Below are positions 11,574-24,921 of a DNA stretch of 64,000 nucleotides, piece after piece. The translations under genes and the position numbers were made by a program. The stretch is from contig OX424570.1 of assembly GCA_949152475.1 (NCBI GenBank), positions 25,168,694 through 25,232,693 on the forward strand, read 5' to 3'. Within the stretch, counting starts at the first letter, position 1. Each line of letters begins with the position of its first letter. Below the pieces are notes generated by a model. That model made no database searches and was not told where the DNA came from. It saw only the letters and a program-made list of their open reading frames with translations. This stretch comes from Terebella lapidaria. Lineage: Eukaryota > Annelida > Polychaeta > Terebellida > Terebellidae.

Positions 11574-13560
11574 TCTATTTGTCTGCATACATGTCCGTCG
11601 TTCGAAATAATTGTGAAGAAGGTGATGAACCATTTTGTGTACACCAGAGAAACAATTTCCACCAATATTCATAAAGTTCATACAATTCAGTAGATCACCC
11701 AAACAAAGCTTACACATATGTTCCGAGCTTCTATTGAGAATAAGATTTCAAAAAGCCCCACCAAGGAACTCTGTGTCATTCCCGTGTCGATGTGTAGGGG
11801 TCGAGGTCGTGGTAAGATGTATCATGTTTGACTTCATGTATGCTCGTGGTACAATTGTGTGTAGATTTACATGTATGTTTCGCCATATGACTGCAATATA
11901 TAAATAGGTTATACTGAGTATGCTAAAACTTAAGTTAATGCATATGTATGTACACACTCAAAGCGAGCATAGAAAAACTATGTGTGTTCATGTAATGAAT
12001 AGTATTGATTCCAACTACCAGAATAATAATATTTATCTGTGAAATTTTCCACGCAAATTAATAATTTATTTGTCTTGAATGGTCTACTCAGAATCGACCT
12101 TATAAATTTACGCACTTTGGCAGTTCATACTATAGCACTTTTTCATTCATAAATGGCAGTATAATTTGTGCAATACATTTATTTATTAAGCATAGAAGCA
12201 GAGAAGAAGATCGTTTCGATGATATTTCATTTTTGTCAGAACTGAACTATGGTAAATTCTTGTGTAGATAAACATACTTGAATCTCTAAAATCAATATCC
12301 TTAATTAGCAAACATAACACAATATAATATGAAATTGGCACGAATACTGAAATATAGTGTGTCTCAAGAATGAGTCAATATGATCTGGTTCTGTTAAAGA
12401 TGCAATATCATCATAATGAGGGTCTCCATAGCAACCACCAATATTCTCGCATGGTAGTCCCTATTGTAACAATACAGTGATATTTGGAGCGTTTTGATGT
12501 GTTTGAAGACGGCGACAGTTCTGGACGAATAACTGTCATGAAATGGCCTGGTGGCGCCATATCATTCCAAATATTCAATTTCCACAATAAAATATTTCTA
12601 TGTTGCGAACCATTACTAAGCCATTTCAGTTCGTCAATATTTGATACAGTTCCCCCTGAATAATGGATTAGCACCAACCAACCCAGCAATACTATCTAGC
12701 GCTTTCAGTAATATTTAAATGGTATAACAATAGCACAACAACTCCACCGGGTGGTGTCCCTCATGTATTGTTCATGGAGTACCTCATATCTAGGAGCCAT
12801 CTTTATCAGCAGTCTCGACGTTGTATTCCTTTCAAATTGAACTTGGATTAATAATTCCTGAAATGTGTGTCCTCTTTGAAAATATACTGATATTAAAAAT
12901 GTATATAGCTATGTGTTGACTAAATCTCAATATGGTAAGAACTTGATTTGCCAAAAGAAACAGTGATATTGATGACGTTACTTTATATAGAAACGAGAAT
13001 ATAGAAACCACACTGATCACTGTTATGAATGATATTCTCCTTTGTTGTAATTTTATTGATGATTTTTAAGAAAAGCTATTCTCCTCAATGTACACAACTA
13101 CCATGTTACAACAAATCCACCGAATAGATTACAATATATGGATGATTTATCGGATAACTATGAACGGATTGATCGCTCATACACGTATGAATCAATGAGA
13201 GATGAAAAGCAGAAAATCTCAAGGGCGGGATATTCAGGACCCGTCCATTGGATGCCAGTGAGATTCAAGGCTGCCAGAAATGAGACGACATGACCTTTGT
13301 ATCGAGAGTGCCAGGTCTGATTGATGTCGTTATGTGTTCTTCACAATGTAATAATTCTTGCATTGCCCCTGGTGATTGTCGTATTTGGTAGGTTTTGGCC
13401 TACATGGACATCATACAATTCTTCAGACATAAAAGAAACATTACTAGTGAAAATAATGAAAATCATAGAAGTTAAGTGAGAGAACGCAATTCCTAAAAAT
13501 AAAATATCTGCAGAAATTAGCCGTCTTGCGTGAGGAATGACCAGTGTAAGTGGTGGTGAA

Positions 13561-13878
13561 TTAGTTATCTTGTTTTGGCAGCAAAATCACACTTTCGTTT
13601 GTTGGGCAACCAACTACAACAGAGATTAATGAACTTTGAGCCCTTGCTGACATCACGAATGGAATTGATTTCATAAGTACGCCGCAACACACCTTTCTTA
13701 GTATGGGATTGCACACATTGGTGCATTTGTTACAATACATTCTGATTGATATTACATTCTGTTTAGAAAGCTTCGTGTTTTGACTTAGTCCATGGATTTT
13801 GTCTGGAGGTATGAATGTGTCTACCAGTATTTGTCGGTATCCATTTGTATTTTCGTAGTTAACTAATCTGCATTCCAT
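13561..13878 (-). CDS. Conserved 105-codon Cys-containing frame, copy 2
   Basis: This is the duplicate of the frame at 8161-8478, with the same start context (..GTTCCTAG then ACAATGG), stop and length. All six shared Cys are kept, and one more Cys is present at residue 3. Eighteen or so substitutions without an indel suggest the frame was maintained after duplication. Function is unknown. Confidence 0.4.
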   Translation of the reverse strand: MECRLVNYENTNGYRQILVDTFIPPDKIHGLSQNTKLSKQNVISIRMYCNKCTNVCNPILRKVCCGVLMKSIPFVMSARAQSSLISVVVGCPTNESVILLPKQDN

Positions 13879-14624
13879 TGTCTAGGAACACATTATTTTG
13901 TTATCGCAATCTCGTCTACTCCTGGATAACTGTGATGATAACCAATGAATATTTGAACCAAAATCCCCATTTAACTGTAGAGGATGTGACGTCTGGAATA
14001 CAATGATCGTTATGATGATGAAGTAGCATGCAAAACACGTTATGATATCTTGCATGCTGTGAATTGTATATACATACGGTACGGAGTTCGCTCGTCTGAG
14101 ATTACATGATATATCATGGCAGGTTTGTGCAAGTGTTTTCGTCAATACAGCTCAAGAATGCTACAATTATCAAGCGATCAAATACTACAATTATCCCGCA
14201 ATTTATCTGTATTTTCCAATCGAAGCTAAGTGCAATCTGACATTGAAATTGATATTGTAGCGAATTTGCAGAACCCACACACGAATTATTGCTGATACTG
14301 GACCATGTGAGCCTATCAGCTGAAGGACAAACCCATTGTTATACATTACCATGATGCCATGTTAGTTGGTAAAACACCATAAATACCCTCGAAGATATCT
14401 GTCTTCATGAGAACACTTGCTTTTGTGTGAGGTTTTGTCCCAAGAGATCATGCACAGCAATGCATATGTGTTGTGCGTGTCTCATTCAGATTGAACAATC
14501 TCCTTCAATATTGTCGTATACGTACTATGCTTTGATTCTCCGCCAAATTGCAAGGAACTGTCTACTATGGCCTTTCAAATCTATATTACGTGAGGAGACG
14601 AGCTTTTTTGAGTGAGGAGACGAG

Positions 14625-14712
14625 TTTCTGTCCCCGGACTATGAGATTAGATAACGGACCCTGTTTTGTTTGCTCGGAATACTTAATACTGGATATTGAT
14701 TCCACGTCTATT
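14625..14712 (+). mobile_element. 3' tail fragment of the reverse-transcriptase element
   Basis: This runs from TTTCTGTCCCCGGACTATGA to GATTCCACGTCTATT. It matches the last part of the longer copies at 31.3 kb and 47.2 kb, with nothing upstream of it. It is a strongly 5'-shortened insertion, which is usual for target-primed retroelements. It sits at the right edge of the trefoil duplication. Confidence 0.7.
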
Positions 14713-15135
14713 ACATTATGTTGACTTTGTACTACTATTCATAGAATCCAATAAGCAGAGCATTTTGATAGCCAAATGTGTTTGTGCAGCAGATAATATG
14801 TCCCCAAACTCCCAATGCAATGCAATTTTACATGAGAGGATTGTAAATGTGTAACCGAACAATTGTTAAACTAGTACCTAATGACACGTATACAAAACAT
14901 GCCCCAAACCAATGCTCCCAGTTATATAGAAAATGGAATCTATGTTTTGTTCCATTTACTCCAGAAGGCATAATTAGGGAAACAGCCACTAGTCTGAATA
15001 TTCAAATTGGACAAAGTAACACAAAAAGATGCACAATTTTATAACAGTTTACCATAGCTACTGTGTATTGTATTACTGAATATTGTCAACCAGTGTACCT
15101 TATGTGCATGTCCCGTCACATCGAAACTTGTTATA
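14713..15135. other. Spacer with no recognised feature
   Basis: AT-rich sequence between the retroelement tail and the Tc1 element. I see no domain, RNA gene or repeat in it. Confidence 0.4.
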
Positions 15136-15512
15136 CAGTTTAGGAAAAAAGGAATATATCACAATTATTTTTATTTTTAACTTTTGGAATTTTTCTATGA
15201 GAAATTTATTTCCATAATGTGTGGCCATTTTTTATTTGCCCATATAATATCCAACCAATTGGTAGCAATTTATGTCAGTATTTAAATCACGTATGTGAAT
15301 TATTGGCTTTATTGTCAAACCATGACGAAAATACATGAAAATCATACTTTGTGCGATTTAATATTACTTCATTCTCACATCAGTATACAAGCTATAAATT
15401 ATTTCATTTTACCAAGTATGGTTTCAGTGATACAACAGAATACACAAAGTCACTATAGTACTTTGTATGACCCCCTCTAGCGTTGTATAAGACACGGGTA
15501 CGACGAGGCATA

Positions 15513-16193
15513 CTAGAAACTAGGTTTGAGAGTTTTTTTAGCAGGAATATCTCGCCAACAGTCATTTATAGCCTGGGCCAGTTCAGCTACATTTGTTGGG
15601 GAATTGTTCAGTTTTTTCAGCACCCGAGAGATATCCGACCACAGGTTCTCGATCGGGTTCATATCCAGTGACATCGCAGGCCATGCCATGTGCTCCAGGT
15701 CCGTGTTCCGATTTCTCACCACTATGGAAGGCGCCCCACATAGTGACTCAACCACCGCCAGCTTCCATCCTGGAGGGCCTCATGGTTCAGTCTGCGGACA
15801 TGGTCATCTTGTCGATGAAGCAGGAATCTGAAATCGTCACTGGAATAGACGTGGAATCAATACTCAGTATTAAGTATTCTGAGCAAACAAAACAGGGTCC
15901 GCTATCCAATATCAAAACGGCATGTTGGTCATGTGCCCATGCAAACCGTGCCTGTTGGTGTCGTCTTTGTAGCAGAGGCCGTCTGGCGAAATATCCAGCG
16001 ACCAGGAGTCGGTAGTTCACCAAACGACTCGTCACAGGAACGTTGGTGAAACGCATCCACTCGACCGTTTCAGGATATTAGAAACAGCTCCTTGGGTGAT
16101 CCGGAACGTCGGGGCAATCTCTTTCTGATTGGACCCCGCTTGCCGCATTCCAACCATTCTGTTGGACAAATCAGCACTCAGTTGACGCCGCAT
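15513..16193 (-). pseudogene. Tc1 transposase remnant
   Basis: The start at 16193 gives MRRQLSADLSNRMVGMRQAG.NQKEIA..F.ITQGAVSNIL, the N-terminal helix-turn-helix of Tc1 transposases. A middle piece reads ARRPLLQRRHQQARFAWAH. The C-terminal piece reads AWPAMSLDMNPIENLWSDI, which includes the last acidic part of the DDE catalytic core. Intact Tc1 transposases have about 340 residues, but only about 227 codons are spanned here and the pieces lie in different frames. The region between AWAH and the C-terminal part, which should carry the FSDES catalytic motif, is missing and is occupied by 68 bp of foreign retroelement tail. It is inactive. Confidence 0.85.
15844..15911 (-). mobile_element. Retroelement 3' tail inside the Tc1 transposase
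   Basis: The minus strand reads TTGGATAGCGGACCCTG..GAATACTTAATACTGAGTATTGATTCCACGTCTATT, the same terminal segment found at 14.7, 31.7, 42.7 and 47.2 kb. It lies in the transposase and happens to be open in the local frame (GPCFVCSEYLILSIDSTSIP). Confidence 0.8.
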
Positions 16194-16500
16194 GGTCAGA
16201 CAATCACCGCTTGTATAGCTCAGGGAGTTCCAGGCCAACAGAGACCTGTCATTTACTTTTATACCCATCGTTGTTAGAAAGGGATTGCTCGTGTAAAAAA
16301 CTATGTACTACAGTTGGTCAATTTCCATTGTGTGATCAGTCATATCATACCATCATATCGTCTGAGAAAACTCAGTTGAGGGTTTTGAACAGCCTAGCAT
16401 ATGTTAAGGATGACTGGATGTCATAAACCCAATTCACTGGTCGAGTGAATAATTAGAGTGTGAAACTTTTCGATATATTCCGAACTTTTTTCCGACACTG

Positions 16501-18310
16501 TAATTTCACCAGGCATGTGGTCAAGATATACATTGCTAATTCAACTGATATCAAAGTATGGGAGCTTTATTAAAATTGGTCGGAATTGAGTGGATGTCGT
16601 CCGAACTTAATAAGATTCCATTGAACTTTCTTGTCGGGAAGGCACAAACTAAATGACAGATATTATATAGACACGATGTGGCGCCATTAAAATGGTCTGG
16701 AAGCATGTTGGGTGGTTTTATTGAAAATGATGGGACTCAGTCCATTCCACTTTATTCCGGATATCCATCCAATCGCTGTGATGGAGTAGGCTATATACGT
16801 GTCACGTTATCAGCGAAGGTAACTGAATTGGTGAGTGCTGGGAAGCTTATTCAAATAAAACATATATTTTTGTTTACATTATAGGAATTTTGATCATGAC
16901 CTGTTGATGAGGCTGACTCAAAAAAAAATCTTATAAATGTTGTTCATCTTCTATGTCTGGATATGATACGAAACTTGATATCGAGGTAAGTGCACGCGTA
17001 ATACAACAACATATTTCGAAAAATAAACTATTTGTTTCATGTTTGATATATTGTGTGTATAGACAAACCCATAGTATTGTACAGCTTAACAGTTATGTCA
17101 TGTACAAAAGACATAGAAGATGAATATGCTCAGCAAGATGGTGTCAGATCATACATCTCCCTGCAATTTGTCATGTTGTGAATTTTATCTGGAAATACTT
17201 TATTTGTAAAGCAATTGTATGGAGATTGCTTCAGTATCTTACAGGGCACACAAACACAAGTTTTAACGATGGAAATATTCCAAACCTTGACCCTAGCCTA
17301 TGATTGACGATGAAGCGTTACAATATTCTCGGCAAGTCATTAGAATTTGGTTTGGCGAGTCATTAGAATTTCACACGCCTCAGATCTATAGAAAAGAATA
17401 TATATTATATGGTGTCTGATTTATCTCAGAACTAGTCACATTACACCTCAAAATGATTCACATAAAATGTTCAGATTCTCTCTGAAGCAGAAATGAGTTT
17501 ATTTAACGAACAAAATCTATCACGTGTGACACAGTTAGTATTGCACCACGAGAGTAACTGATGTCTAACTTCAAATGATATAAAACTATAAGAGCTTGAT
17601 TGAAATTGATCAGCATTGAGTTGATATCTTCAGAACTTGATAAGATTTCATTGAATTTTCTTGTCATAAAGGCACAAACTAAATGACCTCTATTGTATAG
17701 ACACGATATGTTACCATTAAAACAGTCTGGAAGCATGTTGGGTGGTTTTAATGAAAATGATGGGACTTAGTTTGTTCCACTTTATTCCGGATATCCATCC
17801 AATCGCTGTGATGGAGTAGGCTATATACGTGTCACGCTATCAGGAAACGTAAAAGAATTGGTAGGTGCTGGGGAGCTTATTCAAATAAAACATATATTTT
17901 TGCTTGCATCATAGGAATTTTGATCATGACCAGACTCAGACAATAATCTCATAAAGGTTGTTCACCTTCTAAGTGTGCATATATGACACGAAACTTGATA
18001 TCAAGGTGAGGGATTCTGCAATATTTCAAAAATAACTATTTTTTTTTGCTTGATATACTATTTGTAATGACAAAGCCACAAGTGATGTACATCATAACAG
18101 TTATGTAATATACAGAAGACTGTGTGCCTAGCCAGATCGCGCCAGGTCATACATGTCACTGCAGTTTGTCATCTTGTAAATTTTATCTGGAATATACTTT
18201 ATAGATATTGCATTGAAATTGCTAATTCATTCAGTATTCTAGAAGGCACACACACATGTGTAACGATAGAAAAACTCCAAACCTTGACCTTACACTATGA
18301 TTCAATCTGT
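16501..18310. repeat. Diverged tandem pair of about 750 bp, unrecognised
   Basis: The segment at about 16556-17313 aligns with 17580-18305, offset by roughly 1030 bp. Shared words include GTCTGGAAGCATGTTGGGTG, CCGGATATCCATCCAATCGC and CCAAACCTTGACC. The best-kept part is near 16690-16880. It is open in copy 1 as LGGFIENDGT..SIPLYSGYPSNRCDG VGYIRVTLS and interrupted in copy 2. This could be a decayed exon of a duplicated gene, but I do not recognise the peptide. Confidence 0.55.
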
Positions 18311-19916
18311 TCCCCATGCAAGCCAAGGCAATCCGTTGTTGACGATTGTCAAATTGTGGTGACTGACAGATCAGTTTCAGAAATGTAATCAAGAAGAAAC
18401 CGATTACACGGCTGACAACACCACAAGATATTATCGAAGATTCTCGTCGTCTATCCGTCCGAGAGCTCACGGTCGTTCCAAAGTAAGACTGACACGAGCT
18501 AGATGGGCATTGAGATAACGTTGTCTCTATACCATAGGGCATTTACCTTGCGTAAGGGTTTATTTCGCCCATGTACTATGCATAGAATCCTATGTGTCTG
18601 TGCGGTGATGTTGAACGGGACATGTCGCTCACATTGAAAAATAATATTGATGAGATTGATGAATAGTTTTCCATGATGGTAATTGGAAATTGATTGCAGG
18701 AATTTGGTTTTCGTTTCACAGTTGTTTGCACAGTCAAGTCTGTGTCATTATAAGCAAAATACTAAACATATAATTATGATATCCAAGTAAATATATAACT
18801 GCCTCAGATGGTTTCCTCTCCCCGTTCCCCAATCCAAGTGTAGGCGTAACTCAAGCCTGTTGTACTTTAAGCCGCAGACGGGGGTAATAATTATAGCCGC
18901 ACCAAATGATATAAACATCAATTTCAGAAATGTAATCTAGCAGATACCAATTATAGTCTATTAGAGGAAAATAATAGTGTGAAGGAGACGTGATGTATCT
19001 ATGAAATTTGATACATATCCATGATGTTTCATGTTTTTCTCGTTCATCTGATTTCCAGTTGTTCCATTCGTTTCCAGGTGTTGATTCGATTAGGATATAC
19101 ACAGAAAAGTTACAATCAACTCAGAAAGAATCCATTGGAATCGTAAATATCATTAGTTGCAGATATCGCATAACCAATGCAAAGAAACAGCAAAATAATC
19201 ATTTTGATGATATGATCCGGATTCCTCATATTATCTGACAGTGGTTCGCGAAATAACAATGATCTGATGGGAAGAGCGACACATTTACCTAGAGATCTTG
19301 GGAAACAAAGAGTTATAAAAAAGAAAATCGATTGTTTCAGGTTCCATCAGATATACCGTTTGCAAACTGTTGTTAGTGGCTTAGGCCATGAAACCTATCC
19401 AATGAAGACTTTATGTCATCTATCACCTCATCCAAACAACTCCCTTCACAGTATTTATTACTGATTCCTGCCTCAGTGATTCGCTCAGTAGAACACATTG
19501 AAACACCGATAAAACAATTGTTAAATCAATACCTCTCCAATGGCATGTGGCGCCAAGGCATGTTCATTGAAAAAGTCACTCATTCCATTTCGTTTTGTCA
19601 TTTTTAGTTGCCTGAATACAACCGTCACAAAACGATATTAAAAGCATTTTACTCTGAAAAAAATCCAAGGCCTTCATACAAAATTATATTTGCTCAACGT
19701 TTAATGGAATTGAAGTACAATAGCTCCCCTCAGATAAAATTCCCTCAATACAGACTTCCCCCATCTGTAAAAACCTTCTTGTGTGGCTCTAGGTTAACGT
19801 TAACATGTACATGAACTCCTCTAATAAGACATCCCCTTAGATAAGACCTTAATTGTGTGGCAGAAGGGTAGGTTTTATCTGAGGGGGACCACTGTATTGT
19901 CTCTAAAATATACTCT
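18311..19916. other. No recognised gene or repeat
   Basis: Short frames on both strands, no domain signature, no inverted ends. Nothing here can be supported as a feature by reading alone. Confidence 0.4.
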
Positions 19917-20995
19917 CTTCAACAATGCATTTTGACTGTAGAGATGTGAAAGGTATACCTCACATGCCAACATGTGGTTTCTCTTCTCTGTTTACATACA
20001 ATCCCCTGCCTTTCAGGATATATGGATAATTCCATGAGATCAGTTTTGCAGCCCTACCACAGACTGTTGGCAGAACAGAATACCTCCTCATGATGCTGTC
20101 AATTATGGCTTCATCTACAAAATATGCTTTTGTACTCTGCGTGGATAAGCGTGAGACTATTGCCGGTGATTGATGTATGCTCTAAATACATTGTGGTGTT
20201 CACATATGAAACAAATTGATACTGTTAGGAGATCAAAAGCATTAGCCTATTGCATAAAAGTCCACATGAACAATTGTGAATGGTTTTAAAATTGGCGGTG
20301 TCCTTTTTTCATATGATAAAGTATAATAGTGGATATAAGAAACAGTGTTTTGCGGCATCATCATTCGCCATAGGACGAGGAAGACAAGATTGTACCATCA
20401 TATCCAAAACATTTGGCCTGGTGAATACTTATCCTGCAAAAGAATGAGTCAATCGATATATAACAAATTCCCCGAACAAGTTACACTCCTTTGAATTGAA
20501 CCTTGACCCGTAACAACATAAGGACCAATCCATACCATCTTTTTATAATTTTTATTCGCAATTTCTGAGACAACCACCGCAGAGCAATACTGCAAGCATA
20601 TTTTACTCTGAAAACTTTACAAGACTTTCATACAATTTGCTTAAAATATTATGGAATCTATGAATTGCCTTTAGCAGTATAATCTCTTCATCAATGCATG
20701 ATGTTTGTAGAGATGTGAATGGCCTGTCTCAGATGCCCTCGAGTGGTTCCTCTTATCTGTTTACGTACAATCTCTCTGCCTTCCAAGATATATGGGTAGT
20801 ACCGTGTGATCATTTTTGTTGCCCTACCACAGGATGTTGGTGAAAATGAATACCACTTTTCATGATTCAGTGAATTATGGCTTTACCTTTAAAAAGGATG
20901 AGATTCGCTGAGCACGCTTCTGTGCTCTGCAAAGTGAATAAGTGTGAAAAACTGATTTGATGCACGCATTGAATACATTTTGATGTTCATGTATC
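19917..20995 (-). repeat. Second diverged tandem pair with a possible decayed minus-strand exon
   Basis: The sequence at about 19917-20215 recurs at about 20671-20990 (GTAGAGATGTGAA, TTATGGCTT, GCCCTACCACAG). On the minus strand both copies contain a similar peptide, YSFSPTSCGRATKMI and YSVLPTVCGRAAKLI, each followed by YPYIL.GR. That conservation suggests an old coding exon duplicated in place. The family is not recognised and the surrounding frame does not hold in either copy. Confidence 0.45.
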
Positions 20996-23900
20996 GAGGA
21001 ATCCTTTTAGCACACCAACAACATTACTACACACAGGTTCACAAGAGCAATTGAGAATGGTTTAAATTAGGCAGTGTTTTTACCATATTTAAATCTTTTG
21101 TTTGATGATATATTTAAACATACATACAGTGTACATCTTTTTTTTTGCTGGTATAACTACAGAGCACATCAGGACAAAATAAACCACCAAAATTTTATAT
21201 TCGGTGAGCTTCAAAACAACGTTGATGTACAGCTGGGGGTAATATACTTCCAAATGTATAATGGGTCAACAGACATATCGGAATAAGCCTCATTCCGATA
21301 TAGGGATCAGACAGTTGATATAGTTTAAAGGTCGGAAACACTAAACATGTCTCACGAGCTGTCACACGTATACTTTGAAAACTACCAATAGGGAATGAAA
21401 GTGTCGTTTGACGAATAATCTAACACTGCAAACTACTGGACCCAAATGACTCGAAGACATCAAAGGCCAAGCTGTTCGCCAGATTATGTCTTCGGTCCCA
21501 TGCAAGAATTGTTTTTGCGTTCAAATTTCAGTCATGATTAAAGACGTGTTAATCGATCAGAGCATTCTCTTCACTTGACGTCAAAGAGTGTAATTTACTG
21601 GGTAAGTTATGGAATATAGTCATGAGATGGAACTGTAATCATAGAACATCATAGGGCATTATCCACACAAAAAAATGCCTGATTTTAAAACACCATGATA
21701 CATTCTGTAGACGTCTTTTTAAACTTCTCGTATATCACAATAGTCATGGTGAAACTGTGAATAATTAGTTGGGTTTGTTCAACTCGATTGTCACCTTGGG
21801 AATATGCCCGGTAAATAAAGCCAATAGCACCCCGGTTTCAAACCGTTGAATCGTGGAGACCCAGACGCTGTGAGTAGCCACCTGTGGTAGTCTCCTATCG
21901 TTAGTACTAATGCGTTGTGACAGTTAGTTTTCGGACCTTTCTGCCCATTTGTTGCGGTAAGTTTCTTTGTGGTACGGGGACCACAAATTATTTATTCATG
22001 GGAAGAGACATAACATTCCGAACATTCATTGTCGCAATAAGATAAACAAGAGGACACAAATAGGGCATACACTGAACCAACGCTATGTGATTTCTTGACA
22101 AATATCAGAAAGTAGTATTTCACGACATCTCAATCAAAATAGAACGAGGAAGACAAGATTGCCCCATTACATATATCAAGAATTAATCCAAAACAACTCG
22201 AAAATAATTCCCTCCATCGTAGAGAACGTGTCAGCAGACTGTGCTGTTTCCGGATGATAGCCCGTGAGGTACAAACGGTGGGCGACGATATCTGTTTAAA
22301 TCCGGAAGATCGTATTAAGCCAGCTTAATGTTACATCACAGATCATGCTGGATACTTTGGACAGCTCTGCCGGCAAGACTTGTTTTGAAGCCGTTTTTCG
22401 TTTCGAGGAACGCAGTCACATTGAAATACGTTAATCACGTTCAGGTTACATCCCAGCAGGACATGGGCGATTTTGGTTGGAACATCAGTGTTAAATATGT
22501 GGCAGTTGGCATTAAGCCCAGACCATTCAGGTTGCACATTTATTTCAAACAGCTCACTTCGTTTATTATGAGGTGACTAAATATGTGAGGCAAGCGTTGT
22601 CTTTGGCTATCATATTTCTCTGCTAATTATGTGGTAAAAAAGGTACAGACGCATAATATTTTTTTCTTAAGTAATGAACATCATAAATATTGGTGCCTGC
22701 TAGAGACAAGTCATATCAACCTAGCAGGTAATTACACTATGTATAGCTATGTATTGGACGATAATAATGAAAAGAATTTTAGGTGATTTTTTTATTGATA
22801 TACGTGTATCGAATTGTAGTAGACTAACAACTACTACGGGCAGACACAGGACCTTGGCTTCGTGCTGCAGCTCGTCATAGACATTCGTGATATCGTTGTT
22901 CTGGTTGATAATTCTTCTTTCGTGCTTTCACATTGGAAGTGTTAAGTGAGAGAGGAACTATCATTTAATGACATACTTGTCTGAGCGTGACTTGGCTGTT
23001 AGGTGATTCAAGTTGCTGCCATGTTATTTCTGAAGATGGGTCATCAACACCTTGTACAGCAAGGTGTCACAAAGTGATTTGTGATAACGATGAGTGATAA
23101 AACTCGATTTATATATCATTACATATAAAAGTATCATTGGTGACAGAAAAATCCTCTTCTGCGTCACAAAATATCTTACATTTGCATTGATAGAAGCTAG
23201 ATTTTGTAATGTGAAAGTTTCTTTACAAAGGTTTCTTGAAGTTTTGAAAACGAAACAATAATCTCAAGAGTAAGACATAGTTTTATTGGTTGTCAAAGAA
23301 AATAACACAACTACATCAAATCCAAAACATTATGTGACGACAATGGACAACTGTTGGTATATGGGGCAAAGAACATAATGAACATATTAATAAGAATATT
23401 CATAAGTCATGCAGCAGTGAGTGCCAGTCACTGCCGGTGGTACTGTTGATTGGAAATATTGCGTCATTTCGTTCGTGTCTATCCTAGAAGGGATTGCCAA
23501 ACACAATAGCTTGTATCGTGGGAATCAACTTCGAGTGAAAAGAACCAGTATCCCAGGTAAACCCTTTCCCATACAGTTCATTCACCGGGAATCAGTGTCC
23601 GGAAATGTTTTAGGCAGTTTCAGCCTATGTCTTGTTGGTGTCTTGGAATCTGGAGAAATGCGATAAATTGTCTACTAGGTAATTTCCTGCTTTTATTGAA
23701 TGGTAAGCGGATATGGACGTGGCTAAAATGCTGACATTGTGAACATTTTATAATGATAACTGGTTGGACTACTGATGCAGAACACGGCGACTAGGTTTGT
23801 GTTATAAAACCAGGTTCAGTCACATTGTGTCCGCGTTCACAAATTACATGTACATTGATAACTGTCATATACAGGTGTCAATGCAAATTCCCGGTACTGT

Positions 23901-24921
23901 ACGTATTTTCAAATGTGTACATGGTTAGTACCCACATATTCGTGTGATATGATCAGTGAAATTTGAAATTAGGAAGTTTGGTTTTTGGGAAGTTACTCAT
24001 CTACTGGCATTATTTCTAATCCTTAGCGACTCATTGCCGCATTTACAAAAAATATTACAGTAACTATCAATATGCTGATGATTTTTCCTCTTTAGCCATA
24101 TTCATCTTCATCAGCCTTTGCAATTGTGGATGTTATTTGGACATGATTTGCACGTCGGTAATTCACGAGCTGTGAGTTCCTAGTCAACAAAAACATCGCA
24201 GCACCAGACCAAACACGACCGGTATCACCATTCTTGATGCTCCACTCGGTGGTGTACTCGAGCACATAAGGTACACAAATTCCACAAATTCGAAACTGAG
24301 TTGTACACTTCAAAAAATCTGATCTTATAGATAACTTTTGCTGTTTGCAATCATTTCACGTGGTAGTTCGCTCATTTAGTATTGGGTATTAGTGAACCAA
24401 TCTTGTGAAAACCTGGAATCATCAGTTTGATTAGGTCTGAAATTTTGCACGTCTAAGATCTTTTTCACCTCAGCTGATATATATCTGGCTCTTTTGCAAG
24501 CGGAACTTGAACGTAATTGAACTAATATTTTCCATGTCAAGATTGATCAAGGATTGATTTGTCATATTGCCCAAACGCTGAAGCATGGTAGAAGCAGTCC
24601 GCTACTAATATCTAGCAATATATTTGCCAGCATCTGTCAATTCTTGCCTGTATTTTTAGTTTAAGATACAGAAATGTCCCCATATGATGTGAATTGTCCC
24701 CATATGATGTATAATCACATTTACAATGTGAATCAATAATGTCTTTGGCATTATAACATGGAACAATACCTTTCATACAAGGATGGACAAGAAAATTAAA
24801 AGGAGTATAAATTTTCCATTAAAGATACGAGGCTGAGGATGGGATGATCAATTTTGTTTTGCCGTAGTTCCTGAGTTTGACCATAGTGTTGTTGTTTTTT
24901 CAAACAGCATGAAATAAAATT
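20996..24921. other. Mostly unassigned; one Cys-rich minus-strand frame
   Basis: Words near 22140-22170 (AACGAGGAAGACAAGATTG) repeat those near 20375-20395, so the local duplications extend this far. The minus-strand frame 22343-22537 carries several Cys (GCNLNVINVFQCDCVPRNEK) but has no splice signals that I trust and no family match. The minus-strand frame 24092-24313 is likewise open but unrecognised. No transposon ends were found. Confidence 0.35.

Larger units (their letters stand above)
9237..14600. repeat. Tandem duplication, unit 2
   Basis: This is the second copy of the unit at 4282-9236. The junction reads ..TACGTGAGGAGA then TGTGGCACCTAATG. The words ACGTGAGGAGA recur at 14589-14599, which marks the right end of unit 2. 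Unit 2 is longer mainly because of an insertion of about 555 bp at 10447-11003. Confidence 0.88.
15136..16500 (-). mobile_element. Tc1/mariner transposon, damaged, with inverted ends and TA duplications
   Basis: The left end reads TA-CAGT..GGAAAAAAG..GAATATATC. The right end is its complement, GATATATTCCGAACTTTTTT CCGACACTG-TA. TA on both sides is the Tc1/mariner target duplication. The length of 1365 bp suits the family. The transposase lies on the minus strand. The right terminal repeat is better kept than the left, which has small deletions. The element also carries a tail of another retroelement at 15844-15911. Confidence 0.85.

Noticed and set aside
9237-14600. Assembly artefact as the cause of the trefoil duplication
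   Set aside because: The units differ by many substitutions, indels and a 555-bp insertion, so they are not the same DNA assembled twice.
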